This document shows, one piece after another, positions 17,343 through 25,832 of a stretch of DNA of 64,000 nt. The notes under the pieces are model-generated. The model was not told the origin of the DNA. It searched no databases and saw only the letters and a list, made by a program, of their open reading frames with translations. A program made the translations under genes and the position numbers. This stretch comes from Paramicrobacterium chengjingii (lineage in GTDB: Bacteria; Actinomycetota; Actinomycetes; Actinomycetales; Microbacteriaceae). How positions within the stretch are numbered: position 1 is the first letter of the stretch; each line of letters opens with the position of its first letter. The stretch covers positions 310,001 through 374,000 of the forward strand of contig NZ_CP061169.1 of NCBI RefSeq assembly GCF_011751765.2, written 5' to 3'.

Positions 17343-17963
17343 ATGTCACAGTGCGGTAACGAACGGGGACTGACGAGTGAAAACTGCCGTTTCGGGTGTC
17401 TTCTTGAAGTGATGATTGCGAAGACGGAATTGGTGCATGCGGCGATCGCTCTCGCCGACGAAGGTGGGCTTGATGGCGTGAGCATGCGCAAGCTTGCCAA
17501 GAGTCTCGACGTGTCACCCATGGGGATCTACCACCACGTGAATGATCGAGACGACCTTCTCGACGAGATGGCACGCACGATCACCGGAACGCAGGCCATC
17601 GTCACGGCAGAAGGCGAAGGAGCGCGTGAGTTGCTCGTGCACTACGCTTTCACGGTTCTCGGCTCGCTCTGCAGTCACCCCTGGCTGCTGCATATGGTCA
17701 TGACACCAGGCCGCGTACACCAGCTGGTGGCGCCAAACGACATGCAGCGCCTGCTCGACGCGCTCGGCGCAGCGGGACTTGACGCCGACCAATGCCGCGA
17801 CAGCGTTCTCGGAGTGAGCGCGCTCGCCGTCGGGTCGGCCAGCTTTGTGGTGGAGTCCGATCGATGCCGCGACGACGTTGTTCACGCTCTCGAGAGTGCG
17901 CTCAGGGCGATGACCGCTGGGCTGACCGATGAAGCACCGCGAGCACGGTTAGCCCAGGTCTGA
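17343..17963 (+). CDS. TetR-family transcriptional regulator
   Basis: 206 aa. TetR HTH at about residues 30-72: AIALADEGGLDGVSMRKLAKSLDVSPMGIYHHVNDRDDLLD, read here in two parts, with a helical ligand domain after it. Two starts are possible: ATG 17343 fits a leaderless promoter, while ATG 17412 (183 aa) gives a more typical N-terminus; the 23 extra residues are Cys-rich and less coding-like. It converges on the alcohol dehydrogenase gene, stops overlapping by 15 nt. The target could be the divergent secreted protein or itself. Confidence 0.85.
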   Translation: MSQCGNERGLTSENCRFGCLLEVMIAKTELVHAAIALADEGGLDGVSMRKLAKSLDVSPMGIYHHVNDRDDLLDEMARTITGTQAIVTAEGEGARELLVHYAFTVLGSLCSHPWLLHMVMTPGRVHQLVAPNDMQRLLDALGAAGLDADQCRDSVLGVSALAVGSASFVVESDRCRDDVVHALESALRAMTAGLTDEAPRARLAQV

Positions 17964-18992
17964 GAGATCGATGACGAACCGATACCGCACGTCGTTGCGG
18001 GCAAGACGGTCGAGTGCCGTATTGACCTGTGAAGAGGGGAGCACTTCGACGTCCGCCACAATGTCGTTCTCGCCGCAGAAATCCAAGAGCTCCTGTGTAT
18101 AAAGGCGACCCCCGCTGCCGGCGGAGGTCAGGCTTTTGCGACCGATGAGCACCGACAGAATGTCAAGTTTCACCTCGCCGAGATATCCGACCACGCACAG
18201 CGCCCCGTCGAGGGCGAGAGCATCCAAGTAAGGCTTAAGCGGATGCTCGACAGCAATCGTGTCGATGATGAGGTCATAGCGCCCGCGCGCTCTGCTCTGC
18301 GCGTCTTCGTCCGTGGAGACGATCACGTCATCGGCGCCGAGGGCTCGTGCGTCGTTGGCTTTGGACGGAGACGTGGTAAACACCGTCACCGACGCACCAC
18401 GTGCTCGCGCAAGCTTGACGGCAAGGTGCCCGAGGCCGCCCAATCCCACCACGCCGACGGTGGTGCCAGGGCCGACGTTCCGTTGGCTCAGCGGCTCCCA
18501 GACCGTAATCCCTGCACACATTAATGGGGCAACGGCTGCCGAGTTAAGGTGTGCCGGGCGATGGTAGACGAATCTCTGGTCCGCTACATACTCATGGGCA
18601 TAGGCGCCAAGCGTCGCAGAGCCATCGACGCGGTCCCGGCCGCCATAGGTTGTCGTAGGGAACTCTCGACAGAAGTTCTGCTGTTCGCTTCGGCACATGT
18701 CGCACACTCCGCAGGAGTCCACGATGTTGCCGACGGCAACGGGATCGCCTACAGCGAACCCGACGACCTCCGTGCCGATCGCGCTGACCGTGCCGACGAA
18801 CTCGTGACCGGGGACAAGCAGCTCATCTGATCCACTGGCCTCATGATCGTGCAGAGCGTGGAGGTCAGAGTGGCAGACACCGCAATAGGTGACTTCGATG
18901 GCGACGTCAGACGGTCTGAGGTCACGACGTTCGATTCGCTGTGCGGTGACGGCTGATGATCCGCGTGCCCCATATGCCATCGTGTGACGCAT
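17949..18992 (-). CDS. zinc-dependent alcohol dehydrogenase (cinnamyl-alcohol/AdhC-YahK type)
   Basis: 347 aa medium-chain dehydrogenase. Catalytic zinc residues lie in CGVCHSDLH and PGHEFVG; the structural-zinc Cys cluster is CGVCDMCRSEQQNFC; the NADP-binding motif is GVVGLGGLGHLAVKLARA. Relatives reduce aldehydes with NADPH. The start at 18992 has a GAAGGACAC ribosome site; the open frame extends 13 codons further without one. It is divergent from the TetR gene at 19085 and its leader holds two matching operators, so it is very probably repressed by that TetR. Confidence 0.92.
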   Translation of the reverse strand: MRHTMAYGARGSSAVTAQRIERRDLRPSDVAIEVTYCGVCHSDLHALHDHEASGSDELLVPGHEFVGTVSAIGTEVVGFAVGDPVAVGNIVDSCGVCDMCRSEQQNFCREFPTTTYGGRDRVDGSATLGAYAHEYVADQRFVYHRPAHLNSAAVAPLMCAGITVWEPLSQRNVGPGTTVGVVGLGGLGHLAVKLARARGASVTVFTTSPSKANDARALGADDVIVSTDEDAQSRARGRYDLIIDTIAVEHPLKPYLDALALDGALCVVGYLGEVKLDILSVLIGRKSLTSAGSGGRLYTQELLDFCGENDIVADVEVLPSSQVNTALDRLARNDVRYRFVIDLSDLG

Positions 18993-19012
18993 ACTGTGTC
19001 CTTCCAAGAAAA

Positions 19013-19028
19013 CAAACTGGTTAGTTTG
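19013..19028. promoter_or_regulatory. TetR operator copy 1
   Basis: CAAACT-GGTT-AGTTTG, perfect 6-bp arms, just upstream of the alcohol dehydrogenase start on the minus strand. Confidence 0.6.
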
Positions 19029-19056
19029 CAATGTAATGCATCACGGTCCATAGGTG

Positions 19057-19072
19057 CAAACTGACTAGTTGG
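19057..19072. promoter_or_regulatory. TetR operator copy 2
   Basis: CAAACT-GACT-AGTTGG, the same half-site and spacing as copy 1 with one mismatch. It directly abuts the TAATCT -10 box of the tetR gene, so binding would block that promoter. Confidence 0.6.
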
Positions 19073-19078
19073 TAATCT
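19073..19078 (+). promoter_or_regulatory. -10 box for leaderless tetR (19085)
   Basis: TAATCT, 6 nt before the ATG at 19085. Confidence 0.5.
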
Positions 19079-19084
19079 GGAGTT

Positions 19085-19672
19085 ATGGCAGAAGCAACGC
19101 TGACGGCACGGGGGATTGCGACACGACGGCGAATTCTGGATGCCGCGACCGCGGAGTTCGCCGCGCACGGCATCGCCGGTGCGCGAGTGGATCGCATCGC
19201 GGCATCCGCTCGCACGAACAAGGCGCAGCTCTACGCCTACTTCGGCAGCAAGGATGCCTTGTTTGACGCGATCTTCGACGCGTCGATGCAGCACATGCTC
19301 GACGCTGTGCCGATTGATGCCGATGACCTTGCGGATTGGGCCGTTCGTCTCTACGACGAGTACCTTGAGCGCCCAGAGCTCATTCGCCTGGCGACGTGGG
19401 CGCGGCTTGAGCGGCGACCGGTCGGGCATCTTTCTGCCGATTCGCGGCGGGTCGACGAAGAGAAACTCGCGGCGATTGCAGATGCTCAAGCATCCGGAAC
19501 GATCGTCGGTGACGTTGCTGCGTTTGACGTGATGGCCATGGTGATCGCGATGTCAATGGCGTGGTCGCCTGTGAGCAACGTCTATGCGGCAACGTCGGGG
19601 GAGCCCGATGATGTGCATAGCGCGCGACGCGAGTTTCTGCGTACTTCTGTTGCACGGGCCATCGCGGTTTGA
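19085..19672 (+). CDS. TetR-family regulator of the divergent alcohol dehydrogenase
   Basis: 195 aa. HTH at about residues 10-55 (ILDAATAEFAAHGIAG, VDRIAASARTNKAQLYAYF, GSKDALF) followed by a helical ligand-binding domain (QASGTIVGDVAAFDVMAMV). The two repeated CAAACT operators in the 92-bp divergent gap imply control of its own gene and of the alcohol dehydrogenase. The inducer is probably an aldehyde, alcohol or related electrophile, which is inference from the target. Confidence 0.9.
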   Translation: MAEATLTARGIATRRRILDAATAEFAAHGIAGARVDRIAASARTNKAQLYAYFGSKDALFDAIFDASMQHMLDAVPIDADDLADWAVRLYDEYLERPELIRLATWARLERRPVGHLSADSRRVDEEKLAAIADAQASGTIVGDVAAFDVMAMVIAMSMAWSPVSNVYAATSGEPDDVHSARREFLRTSVARAIAV

Positions 19673-19681
19673 AGGTGAAGC

Positions 19682-19727
19682 CATGGTCGCGACTGCACAC
19701 ATGAGGGGAAAGTGAGCCGCGACCATG
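19682..19727. repeat. inverted repeat, 10-bp arms
   Basis: CATGGTCGCG (19682-19691) and CGCGACCATG (19718-19727) with a 26-nt loop. It lies just after the tetR stop. There is no T tract, so it is not a classic terminator. Confidence 0.5.
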
Positions 19728-19734
19728 ACCCCTA

Positions 19735-19757
19735 AAACATGAATAATACTCATGTTT
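19735..19757. promoter_or_regulatory. palindrome, possible operator of the hydrolase gene
   Basis: AAACATGA-N7-TCATGTTT with perfect 8-bp arms, about 80 bp upstream of the hydrolase promoter. AT-rich against its surroundings. The 173-bp gap 19673-19845 otherwise holds only the neighbouring inverted repeat and the promoter. Confidence 0.4.
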
Positions 19758-19833
19758 AAGGTTCCCCGGTGCCCCCAGTGAGGGGCTCGTTGCGGCAACG
19801 TCAGAAGAACGCTATCGCTTCCAGCGACTTCGA

Positions 19834-19839
19834 TACGCT
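19834..19839 (+). promoter_or_regulatory. -10 box for leaderless hydrolase gene
   Basis: TACGCT, 6 nt before the ATG at 19846. Confidence 0.5.
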
Positions 19840-19845
19840 GACTGT

Positions 19846-20838
19846 ATGGTCACGTGGGAGCCGGACATCCTCGGGGAGCGCTTCGAGCGCGCCACTCTGC
19901 CGCTCACGCCCGACCCTCAAGGCGAGGTTGTCGCAACATTGGTGCGCACTCGCCGTTCTGCACTGCAGCGACTCGCGGCATCCGTCACACCGCTTTCAGA
20001 CGTTGACGTGCTCTACGTTCACGGGTGGGTCGACTACTTCTTTCAGCGTCATCTTGCAGAGGCCTGGGAAAGTGCGGGCGCCCGCTTTCACGCTGTTGAC
20101 CTGAGAAAGTATGGTCGGAGCTTGCGCGAGCACCAGACTCCTGGCTATATCAGTGACCTCGACACGTACGACGAAGACATCGAGGTGGCTCTCTCGGCGA
20201 TGGGGCATGGCGAGGCGCAGTCAACGAACCGGCGGCTGTTCATCATGGCGCACTCGACGGGCGGACTCACAATGAGCCTGTGGGTCAATCGGCATCCGGG
20301 GCGCGCGAGCGCACTTGTGCTCAACAGCCCGTGGCTCGAGTTTCAGATCGGCGGACTCGGGCGAGAGGCGTTGACGCCCTTGCTTGAGATCGGAGCGCGC
20401 ATTACACCACTTCGTTCGCTTCCGCAGGTGGACTTCGGCTTTTATACGCGCACGATCTCCGATCAATTCGAAGGCGAGTGGCGCATCGACCCGCGGTGGC
20501 GCCCAGAGCGAGGATTCGCCACGCACACCGCCTGGCTCGCCGCCGTGTTCACCGCACAGCGAAAGGTGGCCACGGGTCTTTCCATCGACGTTCCCGTGCT
20601 CGCGCTTTTGTCGTCGAAATCCACGATCTCGCGCACCTGGTCGGAGGAGATGCGTACGTCAGACATTGTGCTCAACGTGGATGAGGTTGCCCAGCGGGTT
20701 CCGCGACTGGGACGAAACGTGACGCTGGTTCGCATCGACGGAGCGATGCATGACGTCACCTTGTCGGCGGCTCCTGTGCGCGAACGCGTGCGTTCCGAAT
20801 TGCGGCGTTGGCTCAACGGGTACGGGCGTACACGGTGA
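19846..20838 (+). CDS. alpha/beta hydrolase
   Basis: 330 aa. The nucleophile elbow is AHSTGG (Ser about residue 138), after VLYVHGWVDYF (oxyanion-hole region) and DLRKYGRS. The catalytic His is probably in DGAMHDVTLS near the C-terminus. It resembles serine hydrolases/lysophospholipases of the Hydrolase_4 group. It has no signal peptide and is likely cytosolic. It is 46 nt upstream of a membrane protein gene that has its own promoter. The substrate is unknown. Confidence 0.85.
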   Translation: MVTWEPDILGERFERATLPLTPDPQGEVVATLVRTRRSALQRLAASVTPLSDVDVLYVHGWVDYFFQRHLAEAWESAGARFHAVDLRKYGRSLREHQTPGYISDLDTYDEDIEVALSAMGHGEAQSTNRRLFIMAHSTGGLTMSLWVNRHPGRASALVLNSPWLEFQIGGLGREALTPLLEIGARITPLRSLPQVDFGFYTRTISDQFEGEWRIDPRWRPERGFATHTAWLAAVFTAQRKVATGLSIDVPVLALLSSKSTISRTWSEEMRTSDIVLNVDEVAQRVPRLGRNVTLVRIDGAMHDVTLSAAPVRERVRSELRRWLNGYGRTR

Positions 20839-20871
20839 CAACTACCCATGGATGCCTGTGCGGCAAGAGGT

Positions 20872-20877
20872 TATCCT
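20872..20877 (+). promoter_or_regulatory. -10 box for leaderless membrane protein gene
   Basis: TATCCT, 7 nt before the ATG at 20885. It decides this start over the longer open frame, which would begin inside the hydrolase gene. Confidence 0.5.
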
Positions 20878-20884
20878 GACCGGC

Positions 20885-21988
20885 ATGACAGAGCAGCAGC
20901 CATGGCAGCCTCAACAGCCGCCGCAGCCTCAACAATCGATGTCGCAGCCTCTGCACCAGGCTGGTCCCCCCGCGGTCTTGACCGCACTCATCGCATCGGC
21001 ATTCATCGTCGTAATTGCGATCGTCGACACCGTTCTGGGGATTGTGAAACTGACCATCGCGTTCGGGCCGGACTTCAGCCCAATCCTCTACACGTTCATT
21101 CCGACCGTGCTCTTTGCGCTCGCAGCCTTCCTTTCGCTTGCGTTCATCAAACCGGTTCCGTTACGTCAACCTGTGGCGGCCGTTGCTGTGCCCCTGCTGA
21201 TCGCCGGCGGCATCGGCTTCATCGTGCTCATCGTGATGCAAATCATCTTCGCCACATTTGACTCGATGTCGGGTCGCCCGTTCACGCTGAACCTGGGTAG
21301 TGTCATTGCGACAACGCTCATCTACACGCTCGTGCTCACGTGTGGCGCGCTTTTCGCACGGGCGAATTCCCAGGCGCAAGAACTTCGCGCTGGCGTGCCG
21401 GTGGGACAAAGTTCAATTCCGGCCGCGCTGTTCGTTGCAGGAGTGGCGACGGCTGAATCCGCCATTGTCACGTTGCTTTTTTCGCTTGGACTCATCGATT
21501 TTGCAATGGTATTGCCGTGGGTGGGCCTTGCATTGCTGCGCGGCGCATTCTTCGGCGTCGGCGTTTTCCTGACTGTCGCGTTCATTCGTCCGCTCGCGCG
21601 GAATCGAGGTACCGCGGACGTTGCCATCGGCGCCGTCATTTCCGGTGCCCTGGGCTACGCTGCGATGCTTCTTTTCGGTATCGCGGCATCTTTGTTCCAA
21701 GGTGGCCTTGGGCACTTCTTCGCGTTCACCGTCTTCGAAATGATGGTGAACGCGATCGACGGGATGGCTGTCGTCGCGCTTTCGATCCTCGCGCTCTTGG
21801 CCTGGCGCGGGCAGCGCGTGCTGACCCAACCCCAGTCACCTCAGGGCCGGTGGCCGCAGCATCCTGGCCCGCAGAATTCAGCGGCTGTGCAGCCACCCGC
21901 CAACCCGTACGTGCCACCGCAGCAGCCGGGCCAACAGGGGCAGCAGAATCCCCGTGGGCAGATGCCGCCGTGGCGGCCCGAGGCGTAG
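20885..21988 (+). CDS. multi-pass membrane protein with Pro/Gln-rich tails
   Basis: 367 aa. A cytoplasmic-looking N-terminal tail rich in Gln, Pro and Trp (TEQQPWQPQQPPQPQQ) is followed by about eight hydrophobic segments and a C-terminal tail again rich in Pro, Gln and Gly (VPPQQPGQQGQQNPRG). The helices carry few charged residues and there is no transporter signature that I recognise. Such PQ-rich tails are common on actinobacterial membrane proteins of unknown function. I do not recognise the family. Confidence 0.8.
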   Translation: MTEQQPWQPQQPPQPQQSMSQPLHQAGPPAVLTALIASAFIVVIAIVDTVLGIVKLTIAFGPDFSPILYTFIPTVLFALAAFLSLAFIKPVPLRQPVAAVAVPLLIAGGIGFIVLIVMQIIFATFDSMSGRPFTLNLGSVIATTLIYTLVLTCGALFARANSQAQELRAGVPVGQSSIPAALFVAGVATAESAIVTLLFSLGLIDFAMVLPWVGLALLRGAFFGVGVFLTVAFIRPLARNRGTADVAIGAVISGALGYAAMLLFGIAASLFQGGLGHFFAFTVFEMMVNAIDGMAVVALSILALLAWRGQRVLTQPQSPQGRWPQHPGPQNSAAVQPPANPYVPPQQPGQQGQQNPRGQMPPWRPEA

Positions 21989-22004
21989 CACGGGCAGCGC
22001 GTTC

Positions 22005-22619
22005 TCACACACGGCGGATGAGCGGGAGCACAATATCGTCGACGAACTCGACGATGGCTGCGGCTGTCGGCGGCGCGAACGTCATCACGTACTCGTGACG
22101 GAAGAGCGTGAAGGGAAGGTCGACGATGCGAGGCGTGAGCTTGTCGGCATCCACTTCGCCTCGCTCGACGGCACGTGCCAGAATCGTCGTCACCGAGGTA
22201 TCGCGTGAGCCGAGCATGTCGGCGCGCAGCTCCGCGGGCGTCAGCCCAACGTCTTCGAAGTGGCTTGACGCGAGCGCTGTCAGCATCGCCGCTACCGAGT
22301 TTTCAGGACCCGACGCGTTGCGCAGCGATTGAATGAGATCGTCACGCACGTTGCCCGTATTGGGGGTCTTCGGTACTACCGAGGCGCCGCGCTGCCGCAC
22401 AGTCGCGCGCAACAGTTCTTCGCGACTGCTCCACCGGCGGTAAAGCACGGGTTTGCTCGTGCGTGCACGCGCGGCGACCGTGTCGACGGTGAATCGCGCA
22501 TACCCTTCTGCGAGAAGCTGATCCCAGGCGGCCGCCAAGATGGCATCCTCAAGTTCTGCTCCGCGTCTGCGCGTCTTGGCGGCATCCACTTGCTTATCCC
22601 TTCGTCGCAGAAGCTTCAT
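22005..22619 (-). CDS. TetR-family repressor of the adjacent efflux pump
   Basis: 204 aa from ATG 22619; five more in-frame codons are possible. The HTH (EDAILAAAWDQLLAEGYARF, DTVAARARTSKPVLYRRW, SSREELL) sits near residues 20-65, with a TetR C-terminal helical domain after it. The start lies inside the last codons of the MFS gene, a 26-nt overlap, so they are one operon. The near-perfect 30-bp palindrome ahead of the operon (24040-24069) is the likely binding site, giving drug-inducible autoregulation. Confidence 0.9.
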   Translation of the reverse strand: MKLLRRRDKQVDAAKTRRRGAELEDAILAAAWDQLLAEGYARFTVDTVAARARTSKPVLYRRWSSREELLRATVRQRGASVVPKTPNTGNVRDDLIQSLRNASGPENSVAAMLTALASSHFEDVGLTPAELRADMLGSRDTSVTTILARAVERGEVDADKLTPRIVDLPFTLFRHEYVMTFAPPTAAAIVEFVDDIVLPLIRRV

Positions 22620-24030
22620 CGTCAAGGCTCTCACGGCGGAACGCGATCGCGGGAATGAGCGCGACGGCGGTGATGCCGATCAGCCACCAGAACGCCGTCT
22701 GATATCCGGCCGTCACGTCGGTGGCTGCGGAGTTTTGCAGCACGACCGCCACCACGGCGATGCCCAGAGATGCTCCGATTTGCTGCACGATTCGGGTCAC
22801 CATTGTCGCGTGCGCCATCTCCTCGTGCTCGACATCGGCATAGGCCACCATCATGGGGGCCATGATCACGGCCCCGACTCCGAGACCGCGGACAAAGAGA
22901 GCGCAACCCAGCCACCATCCGCTCGCGTCGGGGTCGGCGACCGCAAACGGGATGGTTGCAAGCGCGGTGAGCAGAAAGGCGCCGATCGTAAGCGCCCGTG
23001 CTCCGAACCGGGCGGCAAGTCTGCCCGCCACGATGCGTGCAAGCAACGCGCCGACTCCCTGCGGAACGAGCACGAGGGCGGCGGACAGGATGCTGTCTCC
23101 GCGAACCTGCTGCCAATAGAGGGGGAGCAAGAACATTCCGGCGAACATCGTGGCACCCGCCGTAAACAGCGTGCCCGACGATGCGGCAAGCGATCGCAGC
23201 CGCAAGAGCGAGATATTGACAGCTGCACGAACGCCGCGGCGGACCGCCCACGTGATGAATGCGCCAATAAGTGCGAGACCGCCCGCGAGCGGTACGAGAA
23301 CGTCTGCTTGCCCGAATCCGCCGTCTGACGCGACGTTTGAGAGGCCGAGCACGATGCAGACAAGTGACGGAATAAGGAGGGCGAGTCCGATCACATCGAC
23401 CCGTGTGCTCTGTGGGCTCCGCGGAGCATCCGGGGCGATCAACCGCCAGGCCATCACGAGTCCCACGCCGATGAGGGGCACGTTGATCAGGAAGAGCCAG
23501 CGCCAGCCTGCGGCATTCAAGACGATGCCGCCGAGCACGGGCCCGATGACCGGGCCCAGCGCGAGGGGCACGCTGATCGCTGCGATTGTTGTTGCCATCA
23601 CCTTCGTGCTTGCCTTGCCGATCGCCTGGACGGCGAGGGTCTGCATGAGTGGGAAGATCATGCCTGCCCCGAAGCCCTGCAATGCGCGAAAGACAATGAG
23701 GCTCGTGTCATTCCACGCGCATGCGCACGCTACCGAGAAGATCACGAAGATCGTGAGCGTCGCCATCCACGATCGTTTGCCGCCGAATGTGCTTTGCGCC
23801 CACCCGCTGAGAGGGATCGCCGCTACGAGTGCAAGAAGGTACGCAGTGACGACCCACTGAATTGTTGTGGGTGTCGAGTGCAGATCGGTGCTCACGTGAT
23901 CGAGAGCGATCGTCACGATCGTCGAGTCGAGAATGGCAGCAGCCCCGCCGACGATGAGTGCCGCGAGCGTGCGCGTGGTCGCGGGGTGCAGGTGCTCGGT
24001 TGCGGATGTTGGGGTGGATGCCGTGCTCAT
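22594..24030 (-). CDS. MFS drug efflux transporter, DHA2 (EmrB/QacA) family
   Basis: 478 aa, about 14 membrane helices. The family motif LDSTIVTIALDHV is in helix 1, with TTIQWVVTAYLLALVAAIPL, GWAQSTFGGKRSW and the antiporter motif C region PLALGPVIGPVLGG. It is a proton-driven multidrug exporter. The start at 24030 has AAGGAGCGCT in front. It is transcribed with tetR. Typical members export cationic drugs, dyes or antibiotics; the substrate is not predictable here. Confidence 0.92.
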   Translation of the reverse strand: MSTASTPTSATEHLHPATTRTLAALIVGGAAAILDSTIVTIALDHVSTDLHSTPTTIQWVVTAYLLALVAAIPLSGWAQSTFGGKRSWMATLTIFVIFSVACACAWNDTSLIVFRALQGFGAGMIFPLMQTLAVQAIGKASTKVMATTIAAISVPLALGPVIGPVLGGIVLNAAGWRWLFLINVPLIGVGLVMAWRLIAPDAPRSPQSTRVDVIGLALLIPSLVCIVLGLSNVASDGGFGQADVLVPLAGGLALIGAFITWAVRRGVRAAVNISLLRLRSLAASSGTLFTAGATMFAGMFLLPLYWQQVRGDSILSAALVLVPQGVGALLARIVAGRLAARFGARALTIGAFLLTALATIPFAVADPDASGWWLGCALFVRGLGVGAVIMAPMMVAYADVEHEEMAHATMVTRIVQQIGASLGIAVVAVVLQNSAATDVTAGYQTAFWWLIGITAVALIPAIAFRRESLDDEASATKG

Positions 24031-24039
24031 AGCGCTCCT

Positions 24040-24069
24040 TATATTAGAAACCGATCGGTATCTAATATA
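24040..24069. promoter_or_regulatory. 30-bp palindromic TetR operator
   Basis: Arms TATATTAGAAACCGA and TCGGTATCTAATATA are reverse complements except for one base pair. It lies 10 bp from the MFS start and overlaps its ribosome-site leader. A degenerate second copy (AGAAACC, then AGTATCC) follows at about 24088-24105. Confidence 0.75.
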
Positions 24070-24112
24070 GGCGCACTTTTGCATTTAAGAAACCACTAAG
24101 TATCCTATTTTC

Positions 24113-25702
24113 TCAATGTGGCTCCTGCCCGAGAGGATTCCTTGTGGCCGAGCGCGCCTGAGCGAGAGCATCGAGGGCGAGCGTGAGCTCAGCGCGCACC
24201 TTGGCAGACGTGAGATTCCGACTCAGCAGCTGTTCTACCTTCTGAATGTGCTTTCGCAGGGTGTGCCGGTGAATGCCGAGGCTCGCCGCTGCGGGGTGCA
24301 ATGCGCCGTTGTGCTCCAGCCACACGCCGAGCGCTGTGACGAGCGCGGTTCCGTGCGCGGCATCGTGGTCGGCTACCGGACGCAGCATCGCGCGGGCGAG
24401 CGACCGAGCAGCGTCCGTGTCGAGAACGGCGTCGAAGCCGGCATCCGTCACCTGGTCGAAGCGAGCAACAACGCCTTCTGCTCGCGTCCGACCGAGTGCA
24501 CGTTCGGCCTCCGTCACAGCGCGAGGTATGTCATCGAGAGTGGTGAACGACGACAGGCCAACGCGGATGCCGTGGCGCTTCGCGATCGCGTCGGCCAACG
24601 ACTCGTCTGATGCTGTGGGGCCGGGGGTCTCTGCGGCGGGAAACAGCGCCGCGAGACACAGGCCGTCGCGCGCGATGAAGACGGTGCCGAGTTTCGGATC
24701 CGAGAGTACGGAATCAAGCGCGCTCGAGTGCGGAACGACGCGCGGTGCGACCTGGGAGCGTGGCTCTTGTTCGTGCGGTGCGGGGCTGCTCAGCAGTCCG
24801 ACCACCACCGGATCTTTCGGAAGGGAACCGCCGGCGAGCTGTCGTGCCAACGCAACGTCTCCGGCGCGCAAACTCGACCACGCGCCGGTGCGCAACGCAA
24901 GAGATGCCTCGGCGAGGGAACGCCGCTGTTCAAGAGCCATAACCGCGAGGGCGACGACACTTGCAACGACGCTCTGTGCCGCATTGTCGAGAGGGCCCGC
25001 TACGGCGAGCACGCCACGCAGCTGCCCGCCGCGCCCGATGGTCTGGAGAAGTACGCCGTTGTCTGTCTCAATAGCGGTGGGGATGCCGCGATCGAGCAAT
25101 CGCCGTGTGTCGGACTGAACCTCGAGCGGAGCGGGAACCGCGTGCAGCGCATCGCCCCGCGCGTCGAAGAGCGTAACGGGGCGGTCGAGCAGCCGCGAAA
25201 GTTCGACGATGCTCGAGTGCAGACCGTCGTTGCGCAGCGCAGCGAGCGAGATCGAGCGTTGCGCATCTGCCGCCCATGCACTGCGCCCCTGCGCCTCGGC
25301 CGTAACGAGGTCGGCGACATAACGCGTAACAGCGATGAAGGGTGTGCGATACGGAACGTCGAAAAGGGGCATCTGCTCGCGCTGGCACGCGGTGACCAGT
25401 TCAGCGGGGACATTGCTGATCACTCCCGTGGCGAAGCCGATGGCTCGAATTCCGAATGTCGCGAGACGCGTGACATAGTCGTCGACTGTGTCATTCGCAG
25501 TGTGGTCGAATTGTCGGCCCGTGGTGAGCACGACGTTGCCCTCGGCAAGAAAGGGCGTCGGGTCGTCCAGGTCGGTGCCCGCGACCCACGTAATGCTCTG
25601 ATCGAGTGGGTGGACGGTGGGCGACGCCGTCTCGGGCAACCGCGAGAGAAGACGCAGCCCGAGGTCGTCGCGGGCAAGAAGCCGTCGGACAGTAATCGCC
25701 AT
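24113..25702 (-). CDS. PucR-family transcriptional regulator of the GABA genes
   Basis: 529 aa from ATG 25702; the open frame extends upstream without coding character. An N-terminal PucR domain (TVRRLLARDDLGLRLLS, ITWVAGTDLDDP, VVLTTGRQFD) is followed by a GAF/GGDEF-like middle and a C-terminal PucR HTH (ALHPAAASLGIHRHTLRKHI, then KVRAELTLALDAL). It is divergent from gabT across 130 bp holding repeated GGTGCC half-sites. PucR proteins act as activators or repressors of purine, GABA and amino-acid catabolism; GABA or a polyamine product is the likely signal here. Confidence 0.88.
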   Translation of the reverse strand: MAITVRRLLARDDLGLRLLSRLPETASPTVHPLDQSITWVAGTDLDDPTPFLAEGNVVLTTGRQFDHTANDTVDDYVTRLATFGIRAIGFATGVISNVPAELVTACQREQMPLFDVPYRTPFIAVTRYVADLVTAEAQGRSAWAADAQRSISLAALRNDGLHSSIVELSRLLDRPVTLFDARGDALHAVPAPLEVQSDTRRLLDRGIPTAIETDNGVLLQTIGRGGQLRGVLAVAGPLDNAAQSVVASVVALAVMALEQRRSLAEASLALRTGAWSSLRAGDVALARQLAGGSLPKDPVVVGLLSSPAPHEQEPRSQVAPRVVPHSSALDSVLSDPKLGTVFIARDGLCLAALFPAAETPGPTASDESLADAIAKRHGIRVGLSSFTTLDDIPRAVTEAERALGRTRAEGVVARFDQVTDAGFDAVLDTDAARSLARAMLRPVADHDAAHGTALVTALGVWLEHNGALHPAAASLGIHRHTLRKHIQKVEQLLSRNLTSAKVRAELTLALDALAQARSATRNPLGQEPH

Positions 25703-25705
25703 GAT

Positions 25706-25752
25706 GGTGCCATTATGTACTGATTTGTGTCCAAAAGGTGCCAAAAAGGCAC
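25706..25752. promoter_or_regulatory. GGTGCC half-sites in the pucR-gabT divergent region
   Basis: GGTGCC at 25706-25711 and again at 25737-25742, the latter forming a palindrome GTGCC-AAAAA-GGCAC (25738-25752). A 31-bp step between the copies puts them on the same helical face. Candidate sites for the PucR protein. Confidence 0.45.
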
Positions 25753-25832
25753 ACACGAGCACTGTGCGCGCTTCGTAGCATGGAAGCAGAACGGCACAGA
25801 GCCTTGGCGCAGAACCTGATGTGGAGAATGCG

